Shown here: positions 24,209-31,893 of the stretch, piece by piece
Position numbering within the stretch: position 1 is the stretch's first letter
Layout: each line of letters starts with the position of its first letter
Assembly: GCF_002155905.1 (NCBI RefSeq)
Contig: NZ_MUMF01000067.1
Span: forward strand, 1 to 33,609
Direction of reading: 5' to 3'
Length of the DNA stretch: 33,609 nt
Origin: Streptomyces tricolor
GTDB taxonomy: Bacteria; Actinomycetota; Actinomycetes; Streptomycetales; Streptomycetaceae
Position numbers and translations under genes: made by a program
Notes under the pieces: model-generated
Database searches by the model: none
What the model saw: only the letters and a program-made list of their open reading frames with translations
What the model was told of the DNA's origin: nothing

Positions 24209-25411
24209 ATGGGTGCGTCGTCGTGGCAGGGTAAGGCAGGCCTCAGTCCGACTGAGAGGGCACTGCTTGAAGTGATGGATGCTGGCCTCAGGGCGGACAC
24301 GCAGGCGGTTCGTGAGCACTGCCGGCGTCTTATGCGGCGTCCACCTGAGGATGCGCATCACGCCGTGACTCTGCGCGCGGAGCTGAGGGCTTTGCTCACA
24401 GCTTCGCAGGGGCACAACCCGCTTCGTGGAGTTGACGTAGCACAAGGTGCCGATCCTGTTGCTCCAGAGGCAATGAACCTCCCACGGGATCCTGAGACCA
24501 ACCAAGTTCTACTACGCGTAGCGGAGACTGCTGCGAGTCATGGCCCCATCTTGGATGAGGCCACGCGACGCCGTGTAGACGCTCTCATTGCTGAACGCCC
24601 CGTGCGTGAGGCGTTGGTAGATGCCGGCCTTCAGCCTTCACGTAGCGTGCTTCTCAGCGGACCGCCTGGCGTCGGTAAGACTCTCACTGCGTCCCATATC
24701 GCAAGCCAGATGAAGCAGACGCTTCTAGTTGTCGACTTGGCTTCATTGATGTCCAGTTACCTGGGGCGTACCGGGCGCAATCTTCGATCTATCCTTGATT
24801 ATGCTGCGCAGAATGAATGCGTCTTGTTCATTGATGAATTTGATGCCTTGGCTAAGCGGCGCGAGGATGACTCGGATGTTGGTGAACTGAAGAGGTTGGT
24901 CAACGTCCTCCTGTTGGAGCTTGACCGGTGGCCAGCCGGGAGTTTTCTGATTGCCGCCACGAATCATAAAGAACTACTGGATTCGGCGATTTCTCGACGG
25001 TTCGATGTCTTGATAGAGCTTCCCCTTCCGGCGACCGAAGAAAGGAAGCTCCTAATTTCGTCTCTTCCTGTGATTGTTTCCAGTGCAGTATCTGATGATA
25101 CCTGTGCGCTAATGGCGCTAGCGACGGACGGCCTTTCGCATTCAGATATCGTGCGTTTGTGCAACGGTATCGCCAGGGAAACGATTGTACGGGATGGCGG
25201 TCTATCCTCCCTTGAGGAAGGCCTTGTCAGCCTAGCTGTACCAAAACTACGCGAGCTGGCCGGCGAGGATGCGAAGGTCCGAGAGCAGGTCGCAGTGGCA
25301 GCGAGCGTGCACCTAGGGCTTTCGAACCGGAGAATCGCCAACATCCTCGGCGTTAGCCATCCGACCATTAGTAGGGCAATCGCAGCGTTCCAGGAGCGCG
25401 AGCAGCGGTAA
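24209..25411 (+). CDS. AAA+ ATPase with C-terminal HTH, IetA-like
   Basis: A 400-aa protein. Walker A GPPGVGKT at 151-158, Walker B LFIDEFDAL (D209, E210), sensor 1 AATNHKELLD and arginine-finger SRRFDVLIELPLP make it a classic, probably ring-forming, AAA+ ATPase of the FtsH/SpoVK-like group. The last 30 residues (GLSNRRIANILGVSHPTISR) look like a resolvase/LuxR-type HTH, so it may bind DNA. There is no ribosome site before ATG 24209; a leaderless start is likely, with TTG 24176 as alternative. It lies directly before a subtilisin-like protease, the composition of the IetAS anti-phage system. Base usage is visibly more AT-rich than that of its neighbours. Confidence 0.85.
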   Translation: MGASSWQGKAGLSPTERALLEVMDAGLRADTQAVREHCRRLMRRPPEDAHHAVTLRAELRALLTASQGHNPLRGVDVAQGADPVAPEAMNLPRDPETNQVLLRVAETAASHGPILDEATRRRVDALIAERPVREALVDAGLQPSRSVLLSGPPGVGKTLTASHIASQMKQTLLVVDLASLMSSYLGRTGRNLRSILDYAAQNECVLFIDEFDALAKRREDDSDVGELKRLVNVLLLELDRWPAGSFLIAATNHKELLDSAISRRFDVLIELPLPATEERKLLISSLPVIVSSAVSDDTCALMALATDGLSHSDIVRLCNGIARETIVRDGGLSSLEEGLVSLAVPKLRELAGEDAKVREQVAVAASVHLGLSNRRIANILGVSHPTISRAIAAFQEREQR

Positions 25412-25478
25412 ATGAGTCTTTGGGGGCGGGGAAATGAGTAAGGGGTCTGGCGGCCGCATCCTCGTAGGAGGAGAGCAC

Positions 25479-27767
25479 ATGTCGGAGATGATTGACAGGG
25501 TAGGTGGAGGGGGAAACAAGTTCCATCCGCACACGCTGGCGGATTCGCAAAGAATCCTTGGGCCACAGGCGTTGGTGCTTCGTGACGCTGCGCGCACATT
25601 GGATGAGGAGTTGCGTGCGGGGCATGTGGTTTTTGAGGTGAAGCTACTCCCGAACTATTTGGCGAATAGCTACTTCCCTGAAAGACTAGTTAAGTTGCTT
25701 GGGCTCACCGCCCTAGGCTCTCGCCCTGCGACTGGAGATTTAGTACAGCGCAGTAAGACAGAATTCGATGTGCCGACTAAGTCCTTAATTGTCGCTGGCG
25801 ACAATGACAGCCTTGAGCAACTGACTCATATCCTCTCGGGAGGTGTGCTGAACCGCCGAGAAAAAGGGGCGGCGGAGGATCTCCGGCGATTTTCTGACAT
25901 TCACCTACCGCGAGTGACTGAAGTTGTAAAAGGCTTGGCAGGCGACGTCACGGAACTCGCTGCGGAACGGGAGGCATTCGAGGCGGTCCTGCACCCTGAT
26001 CCGGATACTCCTGGAATGTCGCGACGACCTCTGCCGGACGAGATTTTTGGGAAATTTGAGCGGTACATTCGAACGCTCGGGGGCGAAGTCGTCAGTGACA
26101 GGCGTGACGCCGTAGGCGGACTGACGTTTGTGCCAGTTCTTCTTCCTCCAGGAAAATTGAAGGAAGCTGCAGCGTTCAACCCGTTGCGCTCCATACGCAA
26201 GATGCCGCGCATTCGTCCCGTGCCGGCCACTCCCCTTCGATCGGCCCCCGGCGTTTCTAAGCCCCCGCCCCCGCCTGCTGCGGCTGACGCGCCAGAGGTA
26301 CTCATCTTTGATGCTGGTGTTGACGCTAATGGCGACTTCTTCGCAGGCTCTGTTAGCCAAATAGATCTTACCGACAAACCACCCTTCCCTGGGTGCATAG
26401 AACACGGTAGCGCTGTAACGGGCGCCATTCTGTACGGAAATGTCGAAGCAGGGAGCCGCCTGCAGTCCCCGCAGGTGCGTGCCACTCACTACCGCTGCAT
26501 TCCTGGGCAGGACACTGACGGGGTCGAGCTTTACTGGCTCCTGGATCAAGTCCAGAAGCAAGTTGCAGACAGCGATGCAATGATCGTTAATCTCAGTCTC
26601 GGGCCTGAGGTTCCAGTTGACGATGGTGAGCCGCACCGGTGGACGGCCGTGCTGGATGCGCTGGCGTACGAAAGGGACATCCTTTTCGTTGTTGCTGCTG
26701 GGAATAACGGTGAGGAAGTTGGAGAGGGGGCAAACCGAGTTCAGGTGCCCGCCGATATGGCTAACGGCCTTAGCGTCGGCGCTTGTGACCGACCGCACCC
26801 GGAAATGATGTGGTCGCGGTCGTCATATAGCGCGATCGGTCCTGGTCGCCCAGGTGCGACGGTCCAGCCGGCAGTACTGGCCTACGGGGGGGATACTGAC
26901 CGGCCCTTTGCGCGCCTGATGGGCGACGGGCGGCTTTCCTACGAGTGGGGTACCAGTTATGCCGCGCCGCTTGCAGCACACGGTCTGGCTAAGCTCAGTA
27001 CCCAGCTAGGCGACCGGTCTAGTGCCTCCGCGCTGCGAGCCTTCGCGATTCATTTTGCGGAGCCGCATGCCGATGCAGACCATACATTGGAATCGGGATA
27101 CGGGAGACTTCCGGCGGACTTCTCGGACGCGCTTCTTTGTTCTGACCGACAGGTGACTGTTCTGTATCAGGCTTCAATTGAGCGTGAGCAGATACTTGGG
27201 TTCACACTGCCGGTTCCTGCTGGGGTTGACAGGGGAAAGGTAAAGGTGAAATGGACTCTTGCCTATTCCTCGCCTACCGACCCAACAGAGGCTGTTGAGT
27301 ACACGGAGTCGGGCTTGGAGTTCACCCTCCGCCCTCACTCGGAGGTGTACAGCTTTCGTGACCCCGAAAATCCTCGTCGTGTAGTCAAGGTCAACATTCA
27401 GGAGGAGGCGGAACGCGTGGCAGCCCTTCTTGAGGAGGGCTGGAAAATGAGTCAGCAGCCAAGTACCCGTTCTCAGAAGGTTGGCCCAAAGGCCTCAGAA
27501 TCCAGTCGTCGTCGAGGAGGGAAGTGGGAGACTGTGATGCAAGGGCAGGATTGCCTGATGGCAAGGAGTCTCCACCTGCCGAGACTTGATATCGAGTTCC
27601 TTACCCGCGAAGGCGGAGTGCTGACAAGGGACTCTCCCCCGGTGGATTTTTCGTTGGTTGTAACCGTTGAGTCGCTTTCCGGGCTCCCGGTATATGATTT
27701 GGCGAAAGTTGACTTCCCAGTGCTTTCCGAGTTGCCAGTTCCCGTTCCGGTGCGGCTTCGGACGTAG
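25479..27767 (+). CDS. Subtilisin-like (S8) serine protease, IetS-like
   Basis: A 762-aa protein. I chose ATG 25479 because of the GGAGGAGAG ribosome site 5 nt upstream; ATG 25434 is possible. Catalytic triad of the S8 family: D278 (LIFDAGVDANG), H309 (CIEHGSAVTGAI) and S493 (WGTSYAAPLAAHG), with the oxyanion Asn in VVAAGNNGEE. There is no signal peptide, and about 250 residues precede the protease domain (FEVKLLPNYLANSYFPERLV), so it acts inside the cell. A beta-rich C-terminal domain follows (WTLAYSSPTDPTEAVEY). Family knowledge: paired AAA ATPase plus subtilase is the IetAS defence pair. Its stop codon overlaps a long inverted repeat. Confidence 0.87.
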   Translation: MSEMIDRVGGGGNKFHPHTLADSQRILGPQALVLRDAARTLDEELRAGHVVFEVKLLPNYLANSYFPERLVKLLGLTALGSRPATGDLVQRSKTEFDVPTKSLIVAGDNDSLEQLTHILSGGVLNRREKGAAEDLRRFSDIHLPRVTEVVKGLAGDVTELAAEREAFEAVLHPDPDTPGMSRRPLPDEIFGKFERYIRTLGGEVVSDRRDAVGGLTFVPVLLPPGKLKEAAAFNPLRSIRKMPRIRPVPATPLRSAPGVSKPPPPPAAADAPEVLIFDAGVDANGDFFAGSVSQIDLTDKPPFPGCIEHGSAVTGAILYGNVEAGSRLQSPQVRATHYRCIPGQDTDGVELYWLLDQVQKQVADSDAMIVNLSLGPEVPVDDGEPHRWTAVLDALAYERDILFVVAAGNNGEEVGEGANRVQVPADMANGLSVGACDRPHPEMMWSRSSYSAIGPGRPGATVQPAVLAYGGDTDRPFARLMGDGRLSYEWGTSYAAPLAAHGLAKLSTQLGDRSSASALRAFAIHFAEPHADADHTLESGYGRLPADFSDALLCSDRQVTVLYQASIEREQILGFTLPVPAGVDRGKVKVKWTLAYSSPTDPTEAVEYTESGLEFTLRPHSEVYSFRDPENPRRVVKVNIQEEAERVAALLEEGWKMSQQPSTRSQKVGPKASESSRRRGGKWETVMQGQDCLMARSLHLPRLDIEFLTREGGVLTRDSPPVDFSLVVTVESLSGLPVYDLAKVDFPVLSELPVPVPVRLRT

Positions 27768-27934
27768 GTCGGTGGAGCGGCTTTGGGCGGGAGCTGCTTT
27801 GGCGCGAGTGATCATGGCCCCGTAAGCTTCCGGCGCGTCGGGCAGTCTGTGGACCTGCCCGGTAAAGCACGACGTTGGGGCCATGATCTTCGAGGCTCGC
27901 GCCAAAGTGGCTGCCTAAAGCCGTGGAGCCGACC
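27767..27934. repeat. 168-bp long inverted repeat after the protease gene
   Basis: The arms are 27767-27821 and 27877-27934. Perfect blocks: CTTTGGCGCGAG (27797-27808) with CTCGCGCCAAAG (27896-27907), and ATCATGGCCCC (27811-27821) with GGGGCCATGAT (27877-27887). Outer imperfect pairing includes GGTCGG with CCGACC and CGGCTTTGGGC with GCCTAAAGCCG. The loop holds another hairpin, GGGCAG...CTGCCC (27840-27860). No coding potential was recognised. It may be a very strong terminator, a structured RNA, or a cruciform used in transfer or replication. Confidence 0.8.
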
Positions 27935-28037
27935 GCCCCAGCCACGACGTACCCCTTCTCTAAGCTCAGGCGGCTGATAGCTGTAGAGCGCGGCACGGGC
28001 GCCGGCCGGGCTGGAGCGGGGCGGAGACAGGAGCGCA

Positions 28038-28058
28038 GGCCCGGCCGGGGGCCGGGCC
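28038..28058. terminator. GC-rich hairpin upstream of the DUF5753 regulator
   Basis: GGCCCGGCC and GGCCGGGCC form a 9-bp stem with a 3-nt loop. The rest of 27935-28179 shows no gene; it should contain the regulator's promoter, with TAGAAC (28167-28172) a possible -10 box 7 bp before the start codon, implying a leaderless message. Confidence 0.45.
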
Positions 28059-28179
28059 GCGCGCGGTGAGCGGAGCGAGCCGCCTTGAACCAGTAGAGAA
28101 AGTTTGAATCACGCTCGGTTGGTGGTCGCGGCGTCCGGTCGTGCCGGTGCCTGCTGGCTCGTGGTGTAGAACCCTGGAC

Positions 28180-29028
28180 ATGGGGAGTGAGCGGCGGGAG
28201 CGGATGAAGGCGCTGGGTGCGCGTCTTCGTGTGCTTCGTGGAGAGTCGGGTCTGACGGGTGCCGTGCTGGCGCAGCGGGCCGGCGTAGGTCAGCCGACCG
28301 TGTCGAAGGTCGAGACCGGGCGCATGGTTCCGAGCCGGGATGTGCTCGACCGGCTCCTGGGCGCCCTCGGCGTGGATGAGTCGGTCTCTCGTGAGGTGCG
28401 GGAGCTGCTGGCGGGCGTCGTTGCCGCTGAGGACGACGAGCCGACCGCTGTTGACGTCGCCGAGGGCATGACCGTTGACGAAGAGGTGCGGTCCGCTCAG
28501 TCGGTCCGCTCGTTCCAGTGCGTCGTTCTGCCGGCCATGTTGCAGAGCGCGGAGTACGCCCGGCACGTCTTCGAGAGTGCCCCTCGTACGACGCCCGAGG
28601 CTGTCGGTCGGGCCGTCGCTGCCCGTGTGGACCGGCAGAGTGTGTTGTACGAGCCGGGACGGGAGTCAGTGTTCGTGGTCACCGAGGCCGTGTTGCGGAC
28701 CTGGCCGGGGAGTCCGGCGCTGATGCTGGCGCAGTTCGACCGGTTGCTGGCGGTGGAGAGTCTGAGCACGGTGCGGCTGGGGGTGATTCCCTGGCGCCGG
28801 CCGGTGCCGGTGCTGCCGCGGCACGGCTTCACCCTTTGCGACCAGCGGGCGGTCGTGATCGAGACCTTCGACAACGAACGGGTGTCCACTGACGCCGCTG
28901 AAGTGGCCGCCTACGAGGAGACCTTCGAGCGCTTCGAGCGCGCTGCCGTCTTCGGTGACGAGGTGCGCGAGCTGCTGTTGCGGGTGATGAAGGAGTTCCG
29001 CGACTTGGGGGACACCCTCATCCCTTAG
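28180..29028 (+). CDS. XRE regulator with DUF5753 domain
   Basis: A 282-aa protein. N-terminal Cro/C1-type HTH: ALGARLRVLRGESGLTGAVL, then AGVGQPTVSKVETGRMVPSR. The C-terminal part matches DUF5753: FQCVVLPAMLQSAEYARHVF, then VSVRLGVIPWR-like text (STVRLGVIPWRRPVPVLPRH) and HGFTLCDQRAVVIETFDNER. Such proteins are abundant in Streptomyces developmental and mobile-element clusters and usually pair with small DUF397 or ATPase proteins; a HATPase follows here. It is the likely reader of the CTAG-type operators in front of the following genes. Confidence 0.88.
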   Translation: MGSERRERMKALGARLRVLRGESGLTGAVLAQRAGVGQPTVSKVETGRMVPSRDVLDRLLGALGVDESVSREVRELLAGVVAAEDDEPTAVDVAEGMTVDEEVRSAQSVRSFQCVVLPAMLQSAEYARHVFESAPRTTPEAVGRAVAARVDRQSVLYEPGRESVFVVTEAVLRTWPGSPALMLAQFDRLLAVESLSTVRLGVIPWRRPVPVLPRHGFTLCDQRAVVIETFDNERVSTDAAEVAAYEETFERFERAAVFGDEVRELLLRVMKEFRDLGDTLIP

Positions 29029-29108
29029 AGGAATAATTCCTCAGCATGCCTAGAATGCTGCTTGCTGCTAGGAATACTCTGCCGTCACGCTGTCTAGCCC
29101 CCTAGACG
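29028..29108. promoter_or_regulatory. Operator-rich intergenic region with CTAG elements
   Basis: GAGGAAT-A-ATTCCTC (29028-29042) is a near-perfect palindrome starting at the regulator's stop codon. AGCAT...ATGCT and CCTAG...CTAGG follow. CTGTCTAGCCCCCTAGACG (29090-29108) joins two half-sites found again at 29.6 and 31.4 kb, 16 bp before the HATPase ATG. The arrangement looks like autoregulation by a dimer. Confidence 0.6.
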
Positions 29109-29123
29109 AACGGAGAGGTTCCC

Positions 29124-29513
29124 ATGCCCACCAAGTGGTGCCGTGTCTTCCCCGGCCTGCCGGACGAGGTGTCCAATGCCCGCCACTTCGTCGCCTCCCT
29201 GCTCGCCGAGCGTGGCCCGGCCGAGGACGCCATCCTGGTCGTGAGCGAGCTGGCGACCAACGCCCTGCTGCATACGCGGAGCGGCGCGGTTGGTGGCTAC
29301 TTCCTTGTAGTGGTTCGTCTTGGCGACGATCTCGTGCGGATCCAAGTGGTCGACCAAGGCGGCGATCGCGTGCCTCACCTGTGCCCCGTCACCAGCCACG
29401 AGGAGGGGGGTCGCGGGCTGCGGCTGATTGAGGCCTTGGCGAAGAACTGGGGCTACACGATCTTTCCCGATGGACGTTCCGTCTGGGCCGACCTGGTGCG
29501 GGCGAGGGTATGA
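29124..29513 (+). CDS. Small ATP-binding protein (RsbW-like HATPase)
   Basis: A 129-aa protein from ATG 29124 (GGAGAGG ribosome site). GHKL motifs: N box VVSELATNALLHT, G1 VVDQGGDRVP and G2 GGRGLRLIEAL. This is the stand-alone anti-sigma/serine-kinase-like ATPase type, very frequent next to DUF5753 regulators in Streptomyces. Partner unknown. With the PP2C-like protein downstream it could form a kinase-phosphatase switch controlling the element (inference). Confidence 0.85.
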   Translation: MPTKWCRVFPGLPDEVSNARHFVASLLAERGPAEDAILVVSELATNALLHTRSGAVGGYFLVVVRLGDDLVRIQVVDQGGDRVPHLCPVTSHEEGGRGLRLIEALAKNWGYTIFPDGRSVWADLVRARV

Positions 29514-29645
29514 GCGTGCTGCATGCAGTGCGTTCGAGGGGTCGCCTCGCCGGTGGTGAGGTGTGAGTCCGAGAGGTGTGCCCCGGAGGAGATCACGCTT
29601 CTATGTGATCGGCGTGCGTACCGGGCGGCGGCTGCCTCCCATTCC

Positions 29646-29661
29646 GTCTAGGGCCCTAGAC
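29646..29661. promoter_or_regulatory. Perfect 16-bp palindrome GTCTAGGGCCCTAGAC
   Basis: It lies 27 bp before the start codon of the next gene and shares the CTAG-GGG half-site of the other element operators. Its position overlaps where the promoter should be, so repression is likely. Confidence 0.65.
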
Positions 29662-29688
29662 TCCTGGGTACTGCTAGGAGGTGAGGTC

Positions 29689-30540
29689 ATGTCGGACGAG
29701 CTGCAACGGATCATGACGATCGATGATCCGTACCTGCTGCTGCGCGAGGTGACGACTCGCTTGGCGGACGCGCAGCAAGAGGTGACCGAGCTGGCCCGCC
29801 TTCGTCGCCGAGTGGTTCAGGACCTGCACGCCCAAGGGTTGTCGTACGCGCAGATCGCCGCGAAGGCCGGCCTGAGCCGCGGGCGGATCCACCAGATCCG
29901 GCACACCGGCCCGGCGCCGGAAGGGGCCTTCCTCGGTCGGGGCGCCGTCACCGTCGCCACACCGCTGCGGCGGGACGACGAACGCGGCCGGACCGTCGTC
30001 GCCGTGGACGACGTCAGTTCCGGCAAGCGGCTGGAAGATCTGGCGCGGTCGTACGGGCTCGACGTCGCCTCGGAGCATGTGCCGGTGACCGGCGAGATCG
30101 ACCTCAACCGGGACGGCCTGATCGTGGTCTGCGGCCCTCGCATGTCCCAGGCCATGTGGGACACCTACGCCCAGGACCCGGTTCTCCACTGGGAGCGTGC
30201 GGAAGACGGGCCCTGGACCGTGGTGGACCGGCAGACCGGCACCGTCTACCGCTCGGGGCAGGACAGCGATCCGGCCCGGCCGTACGACGTCGGCTACCTC
30301 GGCCGGCTGCCGCGACCGGACGGCAACGGCTCGCTGCTCGCGATCGCCGGTATCCACACGCAAGGCTCCCTCGGTGTCGTGCAGCTCCTCGCCAACGACC
30401 TGAACGTGATGTGGGGCCAGGTCGGCGACCGCCGGTTCTCCACCCTGGTGGGCGTCGAGTACGACCCCGAGACCAGCGAACCGCAGTCCGTCGAGCTGCT
30501 CTGCCCCCTGTACCGGCACGACGAGGAGACGGCGGCGTGA
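29689..30540 (+). CDS. HTH protein with unknown C-terminal domain
   Basis: A 283-aa protein from ATG 29689 behind AGGAGGTGAGG. Residues about 20-70 contain a coiled segment and a sigma-like HTH (DLHAQGLSYAQIAAKAGLSR, then GRIHQIRHT). The C-terminal part (residues about 105-280) has a Rossmann-like strand pattern: DGLIVVCGPRMSQAMWDTYA, GTVYRSGQDSDP, then GNGSLLAIAGIHTQGSLGVV. This resembles a substrate- or nucleotide-sensing domain seen in actinobacterial regulators that I cannot name. Its end overlaps the next start by 4 bases (GTGA). Confidence 0.7.
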   Translation: MSDELQRIMTIDDPYLLLREVTTRLADAQQEVTELARLRRRVVQDLHAQGLSYAQIAAKAGLSRGRIHQIRHTGPAPEGAFLGRGAVTVATPLRRDDERGRTVVAVDDVSSGKRLEDLARSYGLDVASEHVPVTGEIDLNRDGLIVVCGPRMSQAMWDTYAQDPVLHWERAEDGPWTVVDRQTGTVYRSGQDSDPARPYDVGYLGRLPRPDGNGSLLAIAGIHTQGSLGVVQLLANDLNVMWGQVGDRRFSTLVGVEYDPETSEPQSVELLCPLYRHDEETAA

Positions 30541-31358
30541 GGGTCGACCTCGCCACGCTCCCCGCCGACCCGGAACGAGAGAACGAGGACTTCGCCGCCG
30601 CCACTCCCGGCGCGGCCGTGCTCCTCGACGGCGCCGGCGTCGGCGGTGCCGAGACCGGGTGCACACACGGTGTCGCCTGGTTCTCCGGGACGCTGGGCGG
30701 CCTGCTGCTCCAAGCCATCACCGCGTCACCCGCCCGGCCGCTCACCGAGTGTCTGGCCGACTCGATCGACCGCGTCCGCTCGCTGCACGGCGACAGCTGT
30801 GACCTGACGTACCGGGCCAGTCCCACCAGTACGGTCGTCGCCGCACGGATCAGCGGGGAAAGGCTGGAGTACCTGGTCCTGGGTGATTCCTCGTTGCTCC
30901 TGGAGGAGAAGGACGGCAGTACGACCGTCGTCACCGACCGGCGCCTGGACGAAGTCGGCAAGCGACTGCGTGGGCCGGTCGACGCGCTGCCCACCGGCTC
31001 GCCCGAGCACGCCGCCGCGCTCGCCGACTACCGGGAGACTCTGACCGGTCTGCGTAACCGGCCGGGGGGCTTCTGGATCGCCGGCCCCGATCCGCGGGCG
31101 GCCGAGCACGCGCTGACCGGCACGGTGGCGCTTGACTCGCTGTCCACCGTGACGCTTCTGAGCGACGGTGCAACTCGGCTCGTCGATCGCTTCCAACTCG
31201 CCGACTGGGTGCAGTACTTGGACGTGCTCGCTTGCTCCGGTCCGGACGAACTGATCCGCCGTGTCCGAGAGGCCGAGAAGAGTGACCCCGACGGCCGGCG
31301 CTGGCCGCGTGGGAAGGCTTACGACGACGCGACCGTCCTCCACTGGGCCGTTCGGTAG
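30537..31358 (+). CDS. PP2C-like phosphatase domain protein
   Basis: A 273-aa protein from GTG 30537, translationally coupled to the preceding gene. Metal-site motifs of the PP2C/SpoIIE fold appear in order: AVLLDGAGVGG, EYLVLGDSSLLL, VTLLSDGATRLVD and KAYDDATVLHW. The first motif has DGAG where true phosphatases have DGxG with an upstream Asp, and the Asp of ARLLDG-type spacing is not fully clear, so activity is uncertain. With the small HATPase it may form a partner-switching pair. Confidence 0.75.
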   Translation: MRVDLATLPADPERENEDFAAATPGAAVLLDGAGVGGAETGCTHGVAWFSGTLGGLLLQAITASPARPLTECLADSIDRVRSLHGDSCDLTYRASPTSTVVAARISGERLEYLVLGDSSLLLEEKDGSTTVVTDRRLDEVGKRLRGPVDALPTGSPEHAAALADYRETLTGLRNRPGGFWIAGPDPRAAEHALTGTVALDSLSTVTLLSDGATRLVDRFQLADWVQYLDVLACSGPDELIRRVREAEKSDPDGRRWPRGKAYDDATVLHWAVR

Positions 31359-31391
31359 TACTTTCGCGCGCTTGCGCGGCCACACCGTATA

Positions 31392-31481
31392 CCCCCCTAG
31401 ACAGTTGATGGGCTGTCGGCTACCTTCACTGTCAACCCCCCTAGACAGTTGGGGTGGTCGCCCCCGTTGCTGTCTAGGGGG
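31392..31481. promoter_or_regulatory. Three CCCCCTAGACAG operator copies
   Basis: CCCCCCTAGACAGTTG occurs identically at 31392-31407 and 31436-31451, and the core is inverted (CTGTCTAGGGGG) at 31470-31481, all between the PP2C-like gene and the SCO3933-like gene. The core is the same as at 29090-29108. Spacing of 44 bp between the direct copies is about four helical turns. This should be the control point of the transfer operon. Confidence 0.75.
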
Positions 31482-31540
31482 CTATTCAACCTGCTCGGCG
31501 CCGATCTCAGGGCGCCCGAAGACTCCGTGAGGTACTGACA

Positions 31541-31888
31541 GTGCGTGTGATCCCCGTAGACACCTCCGCCGCGACGCTGCTCGTCACCAAGCTCCCTGAG
31601 GTCAAGGTCAGGGACCGTCAGACCGGCGAGGTCGCCGTGGACCCGGTGACCAACCAGCGGCTCATGACGCTGGAGCTGGTGTTCATCGCGGCCGGCGGCT
31701 CGGACATGATCAAGGTGACCATTCCCGAAGAGGGGATCGGAGACGGCCTGGTCATGGGCGCGCCGGTCATCCTGTCGGGTCTGGTCGCCCGGCCGTGGGA
31801 AAGCGAGTTCGGCGGGCGTAGCCGCCACGGCATCGCCTACCGGGCCGACGCGGTCATGGTCAACGCCCCGGTCACGGCACAGGGTTGA
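31541..31888 (+). CDS. SCO3933-like regulatory protein of integrative elements
   Basis: A 115-aa protein from GTG 31541. It is a small beta-rich protein: LVTKLPEVKVRDRQTGEVAV, LELVFIAAGGSDMIKVTIPE, then GAPVILSGLVARPWESEFGG. The family is regularly found right before the FtsK-like transfer gene in Streptomyces AICEs, as here (5-bp gap). The role is unproven; a single-strand or nucleic-acid-binding OB-like fold is possible (inference). Confidence 0.75.
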   Translation: MRVIPVDTSAATLLVTKLPEVKVRDRQTGEVAVDPVTNQRLMTLELVFIAAGGSDMIKVTIPEEGIGDGLVMGAPVILSGLVARPWESEFGGRSRHGIAYRADAVMVNAPVTAQG

Positions 31889-31893
31889 TCGCC

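Noticed and set aside
27783-28566. Open frames across the long inverted repeat and the regulator's antisense strand
   Set aside because: They run through the repeat and opposite the DUF5753 gene, with no domain texture.
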